DNA of 64,000 nt. It comes from Polyodon spathula. Lineage: Eukaryota > Chordata > Actinopteri > Acipenseriformes > Polyodontidae. The translations under genes were made by a program, and so were the position numbers. Under the pieces are notes generated by a model that saw only the letters and a program-made list of their open reading frames with translations, searched no databases and had not been told where the DNA came from. Location of the stretch: assembly GCF_017654505.1 (NCBI RefSeq), contig NC_054552.1, positions 32,727,597 through 32,791,596 of the forward strand. The letters are read 5' to 3'. Every line of letters starts with the position of its first letter. The stretch's first letter is position 1. This document shows positions 1-13,100 of the stretch, one piece after another.

Positions 1-2455
1 CCAGGCTTGGTTTTGTTTCTTTGGGGACACTGAACAAATTCCTAACGTTGTCATGGTGTCAGCTGACGAGGACAGGGTCATCATGCCCAATCTCATTTCA
101 TGAGTGGCAGCCCTTGATTCAGTATGAAGAACGACGTTTAATGAGGAACGGAATATGCAAAACAGAAGTTAAAATATCAAGCTGCTTAATTATGAAGCCG
201 AAATCGAACCTAATTCTAATTAAAAACGTACACACATACATCACAGCTATTCTCTTCTCCTCGTTCCTACTGATGCTTGTGTCCTTGTGCATTTTAATTA
301 AAAAAAATAAATAAAAAAATTCAGAAAGGGTAAAATTGTAAACTAATAAATACAAATCTAAATAAACTGTTGCACTGAGAATTTATTCGAAGTTTTCACG
401 AAAGTAAATAAATAAATATTAACCCAATAGATTTCGGAACATGTCAAGGTTATGTTCTTTTTCATTGCACCATGAGTAGCCACTCAACAAAGCTCTAAAA
501 TCACTAATCCCACCAAAACTCAGGGGTCGCTATTTTGAAACATGTGAAAAGTCAAAAATAGTCTTGCTTTGCGCTTGCTTCTGAACAGGGTGCACGGTCC
601 ATTGGGCTCCAAGCGTAAGGGGTGTGTAGAAAGCTTGCTGCGGTAGCTAGAAATGAAAAACAAACCCTTCACAAGCCTACATGCCCAAGCGAACACTTCG
701 GCAGATTTGCCTCCCTGTCCAAATGTGCAGGTGCCCTACGCTCGGCTGCGCATTAGTGTATGCAAAGGAGAGCCGTTAACTTGTGGAAGTGAAACACTCA
801 AACTTCCTTTCCTACCACAGGAGCGACACAGTGAAACATTTAAATACATGTTCAGAGAACAAACTCCCAAATCCATGTTCACTTTAATATGTAATGCCAG
901 GGAGTCTCAGTTTAGTGTAAAAGGGAAACAAATACTTTCATTATGACAAAAAAAAAAAAAAACCACACACCAGTCTGAGCTCCACTACTGGGAATATATC
1001 AAGAAAATCAGATAAATAATTAATCACAGCAAACTCACAATACTCAATATAAATTCCACCAACCAAGATGCTTGTCATTAAATAAATTATTTAGCCTTGG
1101 CTTTCAGAAACAGTTTAATATTTAGAGTCAACGATCCGACACAGACAAAGATACGTGACAGGCTGAGTGGTCGATTAACAACCGAATAAAAAATGATTTA
1201 AAAAATACCACTAAATAGAAAAAAAACCACTAAATAGTGCCCAACGCATTGTAAGGCTGTTAATTGATTTAACCATTCATCACATTACTGAACACACCAC
1301 TTACAGTAGTTCAGTAAGGGAGGCAAATTACTTCTAGGATAACCAGCCTTTGGGCTTGCTAGCATAGCTAGAGCGAGCTACTGGGCTGGCCCGTGTTGCG
1401 TTGCAATAACGATCCAGACCACATTAGCAAAAGCGTAGCACAGAGCCAGTTACTTTTACTTTACTTTCCTATCCAGTTTGAATCGGGCGTTTCCTTTGGC
1501 ATTCAACTCCTGCTTGTTTATCAAAAACAGCAAATGAACTGAAGTTCCAGAAACAAGTTCACAGTTTATTAAAATGCAACCTTGAGGAATTCATTTATCT
1601 GCTGTACTTGATAACAAGACCAAAGTACACGGCAGCAGAAATGTTTCAGCTGTCTGGAACACTTGAGTGTAGATTTCGAAGACAGGGCAAGTCATTTCTT
1701 GATTAATATCTCATATTACCTGCTCCAATGGGCAAGTAAGCTGCAATGTACCCAGGGTATAATCTCCCATCACACAGCACTGAGACATTTTAGTATGGTC
1801 CTCACTGTACAAAAACGATGCAATGTTTAGACAACTCCCAATTTAAACGGCTAAAAGGAAACCAGAATGGCTCAAACTAAACAATGAAAAGCAAGTTACC
1901 CACTGGCATCATTACTGCTTAAAACCCATAGCCTAGTCCCAGAGCAAGACGACTGCTGCACACTGTGGTTGAAGTGGTAATAAAAACAATACTTGGGATT
2001 GGTTCTAGGGAGAGTGAGACGCAGTATAAAATGTATTATACACCATGTCCTCAATAAACCCTCTACCGCAAGGTCAGGAAACATGAAGTTCTGGGTTAGT
2101 TACGACTCCTTAGCCAGTTTCAAGTATATGTTACACTTCCTCTTCTGGAGGGAAAGAAGTGGTATTAAAAAGAATGCTGCAGTTTAAGGACAAACCCATT
2201 CACAGAGGCCAACAAGTGGATTCCCCCCACTGGTGGTCTCCAATTTAATTACAGGAATAAAGCAATACAACATCCATCCGTCAGTCAAAAAAAAAAAAAA
2301 AAAATCTTTTCTAAAGAAATCAAACTGCGTACACCCTAACAATTCCCCCAATCCCCCTCCGATTAAAAGGGGGTCTACAATAAAACTAAATGAAAAGGAG
2401 GCTCCTCCAACACCACGCCCCCACCCCTACACTGCGGCTCGTTTAACAGATGCCG

Positions 2456-2458
<3 letters not shown>

Positions 2459-2491
<33 letters not shown>
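2459..2491. repeat. T33 homopolymer
   Basis: A long T run (A run on the TLE3 sense strand) in intron 6. It could be a poly(A) tail remnant of a minus-strand retroelement, but no element body is recognised to its right. Confidence 0.9.
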
Positions 2492-2497
<6 letters not shown>

Positions 2498-2689
2498 GAA
2501 GTACCTCTGACCAGAGCGAACGGAGTAGGCTAACACAATCCGTTTCTTATTACCAGTTCACCCTTCTCTGCCCCCGGGGGTGAGGAGGGAGTGATCTCTT
2601 GCCATCTCTCTCCAACACAAAGCAAAGCCACACAAAACGAAACGGCTGACTGCCCAGGCCTCCTTTGCGAATGTGCAGCCAGGCGCAGA

Positions 2690-3000
2690 GCCCGCAGTTG
2701 AGGTGCCCCTTAATTGACCATAATTCCTTCCTTGTGAGGAGGCCTGGTCAGTGGCCTGGTGAATGGCTGTCTGTTTAATGATGGGCCCCGCCGACAGTTG
2801 CATTCAGCCAGATTTGAGGAAGCAATTACCCTGAAAACAGGGGGGGGGGGGGGGGGGGGGTCAGGGTCACAGTCCTCGCTCATTTGCCTTAATTGAATTC
2901 CAATATCTGCCTGCAGCTGCATTGACCCGACTAAAGCTTCCCCAACGACTGCTTAAAAGAAGCTAATCAAAGCAGGACCTCTTTATTCTCTCACAGCTTT
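2690..3000. promoter_or_regulatory. Candidate conserved non-coding element in TLE3 intron 6
   Basis: This is a complex, low-repeat block with several TTAATTG/TAATTGA homeodomain cores (CTTAATTGACC, CCTTAATTGAATTCC). Near its right end is a TCF/LEF-like AATCAAAG, with a CTGCAGCTGCA E-box between. It is interrupted by a G21 tract at 2840-2860. Texture and position suggest an intronic enhancer. Conservation has not been tested, so this is inference. Confidence 0.3.
2840..2860. repeat. G21 homopolymer
   Basis: A mononucleotide G tract lies inside an otherwise complex block. It is one of four long G runs on the plus strand of this window. Confidence 0.95.
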
Positions 3001-3918
3001 GAAGAGTTTTCTTTCTCTCAGAACAGAATGGATTTTAATCAGGCAAAAAATGACATGATTAAGAGGTGTGCGTTTTTTTTTTTTTTTTAAACTTTGCTCG
3101 GGGTGGGGGAGACTACTTGGTTGGAACACATTTGAAATGTGGTGCAATGAAAGTAATCCTTTTCATTTTGGGGAACGTACTTTTGGTGGTCCAAGAGGCA
3201 CTGCGAGCGGTTTCGTCCCGTCTTTATTGTCAGAGTAACGGGTGAACTATGAGACTCAGTGCTCTTACCCAACTAAAGTGACACAAATCCTGTATGCGTT
3301 ATCAGTACAGGCTCCTGATCCGAGGAGCCTTAAAAATACAGACACCTCACCGTTCTGCCTGCTGAAATGAAACGAGCGACAGCCATGGTAGATTAGAGAA
3401 GAATTATATGAGGCTTGAATTCATTAGAAAATCGGTGCTAAGTGAAGACGATATGCAATGAATAACTAAATACAGCAACAACAAAAAAAAACACAATTAA
3501 TGCATGACGATAAAAACAAAACACATCATTGCAAAAGTTATAATAAATGAATAAACATTTCACAAGAGTCAAATCTGCACACAGAAGACGTCAAAGGAAG
3601 GACACACTACATTGTACCAAATGGACAGAAACAAACAGAAGCAATGGGTTTGATCTGCAATGGTTTTCAATAACGGCTACAATGTGTCTTCCACCATCAG
3701 GAGGATGAAGAGGCTGTTCTTTAGCATGTCCCCCTGGGAGGGTGAATGCGGACAGGCAGCGCACTCATTAAAACAGCAGCAGTCGGCATGATTTGTTTTG
3801 CGTCCCCACACTGCTTAAACGAGAAACAGGATTGGTAGCACTCATCCCTTGAGCCTTGCAGTGAGCAGATTTGCCCCTGGCTGTGGTAAAATGATAGGAA
3901 TAAGAGGGGTATACACAC

Positions 3919-4021
3919 GGTGAGAGGCAGATTGGGAAGTCCACGTACCCCGATGATGGCATTCAGCTCGGTCATGGTCACCTGCTTGGCACGCTCAACA
4001 GCCTGTGCAACCTGCTGTTGG

Positions 4022-4023
<2 letters not shown>
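3919..4023 (-). CDS. tle3: TLE3 coding exon 6 with two alternative donors
   Basis: The exon encodes [20 protein letters not shown], then NAIIG, ending the Q domain. Two in-frame donors are visible. The proximal one gives exon 3949-4023 (75 bp, ATCGGG then GTACGTGG). The distal one gives 3919-4023 (105 bp, CTCACC then GTGTGTAT). The extra 30 bases encode [10 protein letters not shown], the insertion known from TLE3 isoforms. Both forms are phase 0. The acceptor CTCAG follows directly on a (CT)40 tract, which therefore acts as its polypyrimidine tract. Confidence 0.92.
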
Positions 4024-4110
<87 letters not shown>

Positions 4111-7100
4111 GAGGGTTAATGCACACTCTACAAGGACAAGCACAGTCACATAGCCTGGATGGAATGCTTTTAATATCCTGCTCACTAACTATTCCAGCAA
4201 CACTGCGGATTAAAAAGAAAGACCCGCCAGGATGATTGTGGGGAAGCATAGCCTCCAAGTTGCCTTGGATAAAGGCATCTGCTAAATAAACTATTACTAC
4301 TACTAACAGCAAGCGCTGCGCGACATGGATATCCTTCCCACAAGCGTTTTCTGCTGCAGTAGTTAATCAGTCGTTTACTGTTTCAATGCCCTTTTGAATT
4401 TGTACTTTACAGCAATTCTCACACAGCAATACAGTATATTGGTGTATAATATCAATACACTATGAATAGATAATACAATGCTTTCAGAGTAAATCCATTA
4501 CATTTTACACACCGCTATGCCACAATTAATTTGACACACTGCAATGCAATCTTTCAAAACGGATTCAAGAAATGAATCAATTCTTACCTCTTGTGACAGA
4601 AAAGGCATGATTTGAGCCAAAATTGCATTGAGTCTTTTTGCAATTTCAGTCTAAGAGAGGGGGAAAAAAAAGACATTGTAAAAACAAGTGCCAAGTTAAC
4701 AAGTCAGTGCTAAGGATCATGCTTCACAAAGACGAAAAAGCAAGCAGCAAGCAATTATAAAACAATCATTAAAAAAAACCAACAACAATTACATGACTAT
4801 TGCTCTGTCCAACCCTGCCTATTTAGTTTAAATTCATTTTAGGTTCAAAATAATGTCCAATAAGTCTTCTGATATCAAACATCTACCAAAATGTAATCTT
4901 CAGCTGTATCGTCCAAGAGCATCAGTTGAAACATCTAGAACGACATGCTAATGGAATAAGGCTAAAAATGTCATTTATTTAATAGGGATGGGTCAGTGTA
5001 GTCGAATACACGAAAAGGAAAAACTATTCGAATAGCAGATTACATATTTGAGTACATGAGAGAGACTTCTATTAGCTACCAGTAGAAGCTGATGCTTAAC
5101 ACGTGTTCAGAATCAGTGTTAAACCCTGCGTGTTCATGTGAATGAGATTGGCATATTAAAAAAACACAAGGACCCTAATTAATCATGCAATGCTTGCAAC
5201 AGCTAAATTCTACAGTAAACGTATTCTGTTTGAAATTCATGGCAATTGTGTTGCCATTTTTTCAGCTAATGTGAACTGATCTCCTGCTTGAGTTCACCTG
5301 TAATGACTGCACACAGTCGCTGTTGCCAGGCAGTCGTGAAACAGCTTCCGGGAGCACGGCACCAGCTAACTTTAAATTTGTAAACAAATGGATACAGCAA
5401 GTGCTAAAAAGAAATTAGAATGCTAAACTGCTAAGCAGTAGTAGATTTATTTTTATTTTTTTTTAAACTGTGGACTGCAGTACAACGTAAAACATCTACA
5501 ACTGACTTTCAGTGAATGGATGGAGTGATGGCAACATTTGCACTGACCACTAAAAGCACAACCAGGTGTGTTCATTGTTTTGAATTATTTACAGGCTATT
5601 GAATAAACCAAGTAACTTGAACAAAGAAATCTCATCTAGGACATTGTTTGTACACTTCGTGAACCCGGCCGGCTCCCCAAAGAGTGAACTTAAACTTTCG
5701 TGGCTTACACTTTTTATGCTGTCCGCTGTAGTACATATTTGCCTTTTATTCTTTATTTCAGGTATTCGAATACACCAAAATGTTGGCCCGGTGTATTCGA
5801 ACAGAACTCTATTCAAAATTCCCATCCTTAGTAGAATGGGATCAGAGACTGGAAGCCAGTTTATACTGACAGAAACCCACACAAAGATAAATCACACACA
5901 CCCCGCAGTAATCTCAGGTCTACTGGCTTCAATATTCGATATGCTCAACTCTGCAGAAAAAAAGTAACTTGAGGAAGCGTTTGCATCATTTATTATCGTA
6001 AATGCCTTGGAGCTTTGTACCTATAACCACACACGTGTTTTATTAAAACTAAAAAACTCATGAACTCTGACAAGTCCTGTACGTTTGGCTTGTTAAAAGA
6101 ATACACCAGCAAACCTCGAAAGGAAGCGAGGAAAGACAAAACGCACACCTTGAACACTAAAACCTTTAAAAAAAAATAAAAAGGACTTTGATTTCCAGTT
6201 AAAATCTGCCTTCCGTGGCCCGTAGTTTCAAGCACAGTGAAGCAGCCCTAAGATTGAGCTTCTGCACAGGCTTACTGATTCAAGAACACAGAACTAGAGC
6301 TCTATTAAACACCTCAACCTCTAAAAGAGATCTATGAACCTGTAGGGAGCTGGATCGGCCTCTTGCTTTAGGGTTATGGTTGAACCTCTGAGGGAAGACT
6401 TCAGATTGCTCAAACTATCCTTTGTGGTGGAATGACCTCTGACACCAGGGCAATTGCTCACACTGAGCATGCTCGTGGCGATTCCAAAACACGGAATGCT
6501 GAAGCAGCTTGTTACAATGAACAATAGGATTGGGGTTTCAAACAATAGCACAGCTAAAGCCCTCATGCTGGTACACTTGAACAAACAAGCATGCTTTCTG
6601 CAATTCATATAGTTATTCAATAGGTAACTCGTTAAGTAAACACACACAATAAGCCTTAGCACACTGCTTTTGTAAAATACAACTATATGGGCATAATCCA
6701 GGATTAGTTTATTGGTCTGTTGTGAAGTTTCTTTCTATATTACAGCTGTCTGCAGTTTTAAATTGAATAATATTGCACAGGCCTGCAATATTAAAATGTG
6801 TACGGTGTTCCTCTGCCCCTTGTTATCTATGCAGTAAATATCACTTACTTCAAGTACGCTTAGTATATCTTCCTTCAAAACAGGACAGAACTACAAAATA
6901 AACAATTCTGATGGCAGACAAGTTGTGTTAGTCTATGCCAGGCTGCATCAGCCTGTGAAAGCATCACTGTCTAAAGAAGAAACAGGGGCGACTTCATGAT
7001 GAATCACACCCTCTCTAACATTGCCCATTCATCAAGGGCTATGACAGCCATCATCTCCTTCCCCAAAACACTGCTTGGCAATCCCAGCCAACAACCCCCA

Positions 7101-10100
7101 CCCTCCCCTTTCAGGTTTCCATAACAACACCAACAGCCCTATCTCGTTGCAATCATTGCGTAGATTGTGCCTTTGCTTGACCGTAACAGGCCGTAAAATC
7201 ATATTACATGCACAGAGGCAGGTCGTTAAATTGAATTGACGATCAGATCAGAATTGGAAAAGGGGATTTGTTATAACCCACCCCCCCGTTCAATGTAATC
7301 TTCTCAGCTCAGGTGTGTAAAAGCCTCTTGCTGGGGGCAGTTGGATCGAGGGATTACTGTCGAGAGAAGGCAAGCCTTACAGACTTGAACCCTCTGGAAC
7401 CAAGCGGTCCAACAATGAACAGTACGCTAACAAAACCCCCGCGAGCCAGTGATGAAGCAGGCTAGCTGGCAGGCAGCTTCACAGGGAGGAGAGTTCAAAC
7501 TCAAACCCTCTCAAGTTAGCCAGGGCCAGCTAAGGGTTAAGCAGCTGCAGCAGCAGCAGCAGCAGCAAAAGGAAACAAACACCGTAAACCAGGAGCCGAC
7601 ATACTAATAAACACACCAACCAAGCTGCCAGCCTTGGTAAGGAGCCATTCCTACAACAAAAAAGAAACCTCCAACAGAATGGGTTCACTGTGCAATCTTA
7701 CTTGTAGCGCTTCAAGGTCATGCAATAGAAGCTACAGCCAGGAAAGACAAAGGCCTGTCTGATACTCAACACAGAATAGAAAAAATAAAACAAAGGAAAC
7801 ACTGTATATACAGAATGTGTGCAATTCAATACCTACCGTCAATTGAAATCAACTCTACACAGACACTGGTATGGTAACAAGGCAATTAAGACTGCTGGCT
7901 GGCATTCAGCAGGGCATGAGGTCGGATTACCAGAAGCAGTTGGCACCCTAGCCATCCTACGGTCAAGCCGAAATAAACCGCCCTCAAAGCACATCCTGTT
8001 TAGTCTAGCTTGGTGGGGAAAAGACCTAGAATGCGGTGAATACACTCCACTGACAACCAAGTACCAGTACTATTGCTTTAAAGCAGAATCAGTTGAGAAG
8101 GCTTTGTTTTTCCCAAATGAAAGAGCTGTGGTATTGTACACAGTCTTCAATTTGAGTTTTGTTTGTAGCCTATTCAAAAAAAAAAAAATCAGAACTATTG
8201 GTAGAAAGGAGAAAAAAAAAAAAACAGTGAAAAAAAGTGTTTAAACATTTAGCAGCAGGCTTTCTTGCCTTTCACATGCGTTTATTCTTCTGGAGTTCCT
8301 ATGGCAACCTAGAGATCAAAAAATGCACAGAGACGCTCCTGAAGCCCTGCATTCTGAGGGAGAGCGAACTCATCCAGGTACGTCAGCAGCACACAGAAAT
8401 AGGATATTGTCACTTTAAGCAAATGAAAACAAGGCCCTTGAGCCGCGTGGTTTGCGCTCTGGTACACAATTACAGGTACTTTGAGCTGTCTAGCACCGCT
8501 TCAAGAGCGCTCTTAAACCAGCCTGTCAATGGTATGTTGAAAGCTATTTGCCTGTTGCTATTGGCATTAGCAAAGTGGAGAGAGACACTGATGAGTATTA
8601 AATTTGCAGGAAAACAACTGGTAATTGTAGATGTGAGGCGCTTGGCTCCAGGGGCACAAACAACGCTAATCACCCTGCAGTTACTGGTGCTAGGGTCAGC
8701 TGGGAGAGTGGGGGAGAGGGGGGCTTCTGGCTGCCAGTTAGCAGTCAGTGGGCAGCAAGCAGCAGCATTCAAGCACAACAAAAACACCCAAATTGATCCT
8801 CTTCAGTTTGCCTTCTAAGGTCTGTAATCAACTCTCTACTTTGGCATAAATGTCTGTCCGGAAACAGGCAAACACAACATGTGATAAATCAAACACTGTA
8901 TATCTGATTTTAAAAAGGGACGTCTAGAACCAGCAGTACCGGAAATCAAAAGATTGCTGGGATAAGAACAATACCACCTAGGAGGGCGTGATCACTGCTC
9001 CCTCGTTCTCCACAAAGGAGCATGTTGCTCCTGTTCTACAAAAAGCTGTCTGTAAATTCTGGCTTCCAGACAAGTGCAAGCATTATAACCGTGGCACTCA
9101 CTCCTGGAATGCTGTATAAATAATGCATGTGAACAAGCTTTACTACAGCTAAAGACCCTGCTACTTGTATATGCTATATAACTGCAGGTATGCGTGAACA
9201 CTTTGAAGTGGTTAATAAACGAATACTATTCCATGTACATGAAGCCACATGATCTCCTGTAATATCTGAATTAATAGACTATTTATCAGCAGCACACACC
9301 ACGTCATTGAAACAGTGCTGTGCAGAGGGAGTCCAAGCTGCGGTGCAATGAGCGGCGGCAATTGAAAGTGTCGACTGACAAAACACAACTGCAATTCTAT
9401 TCCTGTCAAAACAAATATTCAAAAAAGATGTAAAACCCCACCATCCAATTCAGTCAGGGCTCCGCTTCCCACTCGCATTGCAAATGTAGGGACCCACTGC
9501 CTAGCAGCTGAGCCAGTCCAGACTTTAAAATGACATCATGCGATTGTACAGGACACAACAACAAGGATCAGAGGGGGGGGGGGGGGGGGGGGGGGTGAAA
9601 TTGTTCAAAATGCTCTCTTTTTCTCAATTTCTTTACCCCCTCCCTCCATAGATCTAACTGGAAAAGATCATGCTTGTCTGTGCTGGATAATCTGCCCCAA
9701 GCCTGCATGAACCCCTTTCATCAGGTCTGGGTGATGAGCCATGAGTCACTGTTTATCCCAAGCAGATGTAAACGCAAACACTCAGGTCTGGACGGCTGGA
9801 CTCGTGCATGAATAATTCAAGTGTTTCAGTGCACTCAATTGTGTTAATGATAAAACAGTCAACTGCTAAAAAGGGTCATCTGAAAAGCTCGATTATTCTG
9901 GAGCACTCCTCCTTCCACAGCATGCACATAAACACATATGTTGCGTCTCTATTAGTGGTTCGGGGTTGTGCAGTATAAGCAGCACACTGATCCGAGCGCA
10001 TCACGTCTAGTGGCCTAGGAGAGAGACGTCTGGCAGAATGTCACACACCACCGCAGATGAATCAGGCACTCACAATTTAGCAGAATATTAATCCAGCCAT

Positions 10101-13100
10101 ACCTAGAATAGGTTTGGCTTGATCACATTAAAAACCCATAATGAGCTTGTTGTATAAATTGCCCTCCTTGGATAAGTGCATGTGGGCGGCTGCATTGGAA
10201 CACCTTCAGTATAACATTCAGGCTCAGCTCTCAGGTATTCATTTCAGTGCGTTGAGACCATTTTTGAAAGACGTGAAACTCTTAAGGAGCATTTCTTTTT
10301 ATTCAAATGTTTCCCTTGTTTCTGGTAACTATGAGCAGTGTGATAACTGCAGAGATAAAGCAGTTCAAACACCACGGACAAAAACACTAATAAATGAGGC
10401 AGAGGACACAAACTGTGCAAATTACACAAGAAATATCCTGACCTTAGATTTCCCTCACTCAGGTATTGTCTTAGCAATCAGTCACTGGTTATTTTAACAC
10501 AGCATGTACAGGCAGGTTTCATTCCAAGCATGCAGATCCCTTTCTTTAATCTAGCTAGGCATTAATTTCCTTTTTAAACCAAAACAAAAAAACACACACT
10601 ACAAGTCAGACTGCCTTCCCAATATCACACCAATTATCATCATTGCTGCTGTTTTGCTACAGGGCTGGACTCAAACTGAAGCAGAAAGAATAAATCTGCT
10701 AATCACGATAATTGCGAGTTTGTAGCATTGCATGCCTTCCCTGAGGCTTGCTACCTTTAATCTTAAAGACAGGAGACCAGATTCCATGGCAAGCCTTCAT
10801 TCTTTTGATACATTTTTTTCAGTTTGTTGATGATCTATATAAGTTTAATTTATCTGTTTTATAGGCAACATAGGATGCTAAACTTTACCAGATAGTTCCT
10901 AAATTTTGCAAAGTTATTCCCATCCCTAAAGTAATCCAACATTATACTTTAGGCAGAATGACATTTTTTGTTTTCTTGGCTTAAAGCAGACAAAAATAAT
11001 GAAAAATACAACCATCTTATTCCAAAGTCACTTTCAGTTAAACACATGTGGGTTACTGTTGAAGCACGTACCTGTTTGTGCATTTCAATATTCAGCCCGT
11101 AAGACATTTCATAGTACTGAAACAGAAGAGGTGATAAATGCACGGATTAAAAATAACTCGGCATTTGTTGATTGTGTCAAGCCAGAGCTAACAAAAAAAA
11201 GAAGTTAGAAAGTCACATGAACATGCACTACCTTCAGCAACCCTTCTGCAACATGTGGCTAATGTTTTAGAGACATATACACAGTCCAAGACAGGGAAGT
11301 TTTAAATAACAAGGATTTAGACCACACCTGTAACAAACTGTTTATTCAAAAGGACTTCTCTTGCTAAATACAATTCTGAACCCATTTCATGTCTCTCAAG
11401 CAAAACACATGTTTGCATGTTGCCTTTTTACCCCACCCCCAAGTCAAAAGAGTTCACAAAATGTATTCAAGCAATTGAGCTTTAAAAAGGTCAGAATCTT
11501 AAAAGCAGTTAACCCCCTCTCAGAGTTCTGATTCTAGTCCTGCCCCACGCACTGTCACCCTGACAGTTCTTCAGGTAAGAAATAGCAGACATTTCTTAAC
11601 ACACAAAGTAAATCAGCAGGATCGGTGTACTACTGCAATAGCCTGTAATCGGACACTTTTACAGCGTGCTGTTTTCTGTCTGCTCCAAGCCAGGGGGTTG
11701 TTTATTTAACCTCATTCTTCAGTTTACTTATAACAAGGTTCCACATGCAAGTGGTAGCTACAAATACCAATACTTTAAAAGTATGGACTTGGTATGCATT
11801 CGGCAGAAGAGCAGTATTGCAGGTTATAGATTAACCACAGCATGCCCTGATGACTTTTTTGCATTGGACGAATAAGCACTGTATTTAATTGCTATGCAAT
11901 TAGCCATTATTGAAGTGTTAATAAGAAATCAATAGATATGCAATAGTGAATGTAACCCACAGTACTGTTCCCCAACTTAAACACTTACACAGATACCTTT
12001 GTTGGAAGAGGAAGCTACCAAGAAGTCTAAACATACCTATGGAACATGAATATAAATATTGCAATGGTAGATACACAGGTGCACCCCTACTGCATATCTA
12101 TTGACTGTTCATTAGCATGTAGCTTGTAACGGGTAATTGCAGAACAAATGCACACTAGACAGTGAGGCTGTGATTACACTATAAAAATGAAAAGTCAACC
12201 CAGTAAATCCTCTGATCTACACTGTTGAAGTGCACGCATAACAAGCAGGGCTTGATGCAACAGAATGAACAGCAGAAAAGACTCTTACCATAACATAGTG
12301 ACGCTGCATTTCTGTCTTCTCATTAGCCAGCTTATCATACTCCACCTTCAGACTAGACAAAAAGAAACAGGGTGTCCCTTTTCATCCTTCACTACACACT
12401 GTGCACACTTCCACGACTTAACCCAGTGTGTGCCAGTGTCCAATACAGGTGCTTCACAGTGACAATCAACAATAAGCACAGACAGGCATACTTCAGCAAT
12501 GTACACATCAGTATTGCTTTGGTATTCCTTATAACAGACAATGTTTACTGCATAGTCATGTAAGGAAACAAAATCTAGAGCATCTGGCGATCAACCACAT
12601 AACTGCAAAGATTATCAACCCTAAAATGGATTAAATAAAGTATCTCCACAAATAAATTCCAGCTATTCTGGGTCAAACAGAAGAATTGCAACGAAATATT
12701 AAACTTTCAAGAGCAGTGCTTTTACAGCTCTGAGCAAACTCGGCAGCTGGTAGCAACAGAATTTAAAATTAGCAGATCTATAATTCACTGGAAGAACCAA
12801 TGGATCATGGTAATCAATAACCCAAATTACTACTACCACACCCCTTTAAACTGTATACCTTTCAGTTAATGTGGCAATCACTATGCAATACAAACAAGCA
12901 ATCAATGGGTTTTCTATTTGTTTTCTTTATTTAGTTCATTTTGTTTGTTTGTTTTTACCTGTGATACTGGGCTTGCAGAAACTGAAACTCGTCTTTAATC
13001 CTGTCGCACGATTCTGCAACAGTGAATTTAAAACCTGGCTGACCAGGTTGATGGGGAGCCTAAAAAATAAAATCAATCAATCAACTAAAAAAAACACAAT

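Larger units (their letters stand above)
1..3918 (-). other. tle3: TLE3 intron 6 (partial, continues left of window)
   Basis: This stretch has no TLE exon on the minus strand. In particular there is no run of glutamine codons such as begins exon 7 of TLE genes, so intron 6 exceeds 3.9 kb. It contains A/T homopolymers (946-962, 2287-2304, 2459-2491, 3073-3088), a G21 tract (2840-2860) and one complex GC-richer block at about 2560-3000 that may be regulatory. Reading frames here are short and unrelated to known proteins. Confidence 0.8.
4024..4587 (-). other. tle3: TLE3 intron 5
   Basis: Intron of 564 bp between exons 5 and 6. It holds an 80-bp GA/CT microsatellite directly against the exon 6 acceptor and a plus-strand SINE-type 3' tail at about 4255-4307. 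Confidence 0.9.
4651..11071 (-). other. tle3: TLE3 intron 4 (6.4 kb)
   Basis: This is the largest intron in the window. It contains an 848-bp inverted-repeat element (4983-5830), a (CAG)6 run, a G23 tract and several complex blocks (about 7000-7290, 8400-8815, 9650-9880) that look like intronic enhancers. The longest frame (8237-8818, plus strand) has no recognisable domain and no splice or start support. I treat it as chance. Confidence 0.85.

Noticed and set aside
3721..4235. Long frames with Leu-Ser or Arg-Glu repeats
   Set aside because: They are translations of the GA/CT microsatellite; only the exon 6 part is real coding sequence.
5599..5967. 122-codon plus-strand frame
   Set aside because: It overlaps the right end of the inverted-repeat element and shows no transposase motif.
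8237..8818. Longest open frame in the window (193 codons, plus strand)
   Set aside because: It lies in TLE3 intron 4 on the opposite strand, has no recognisable domain, unnatural composition and no splice or promoter support.
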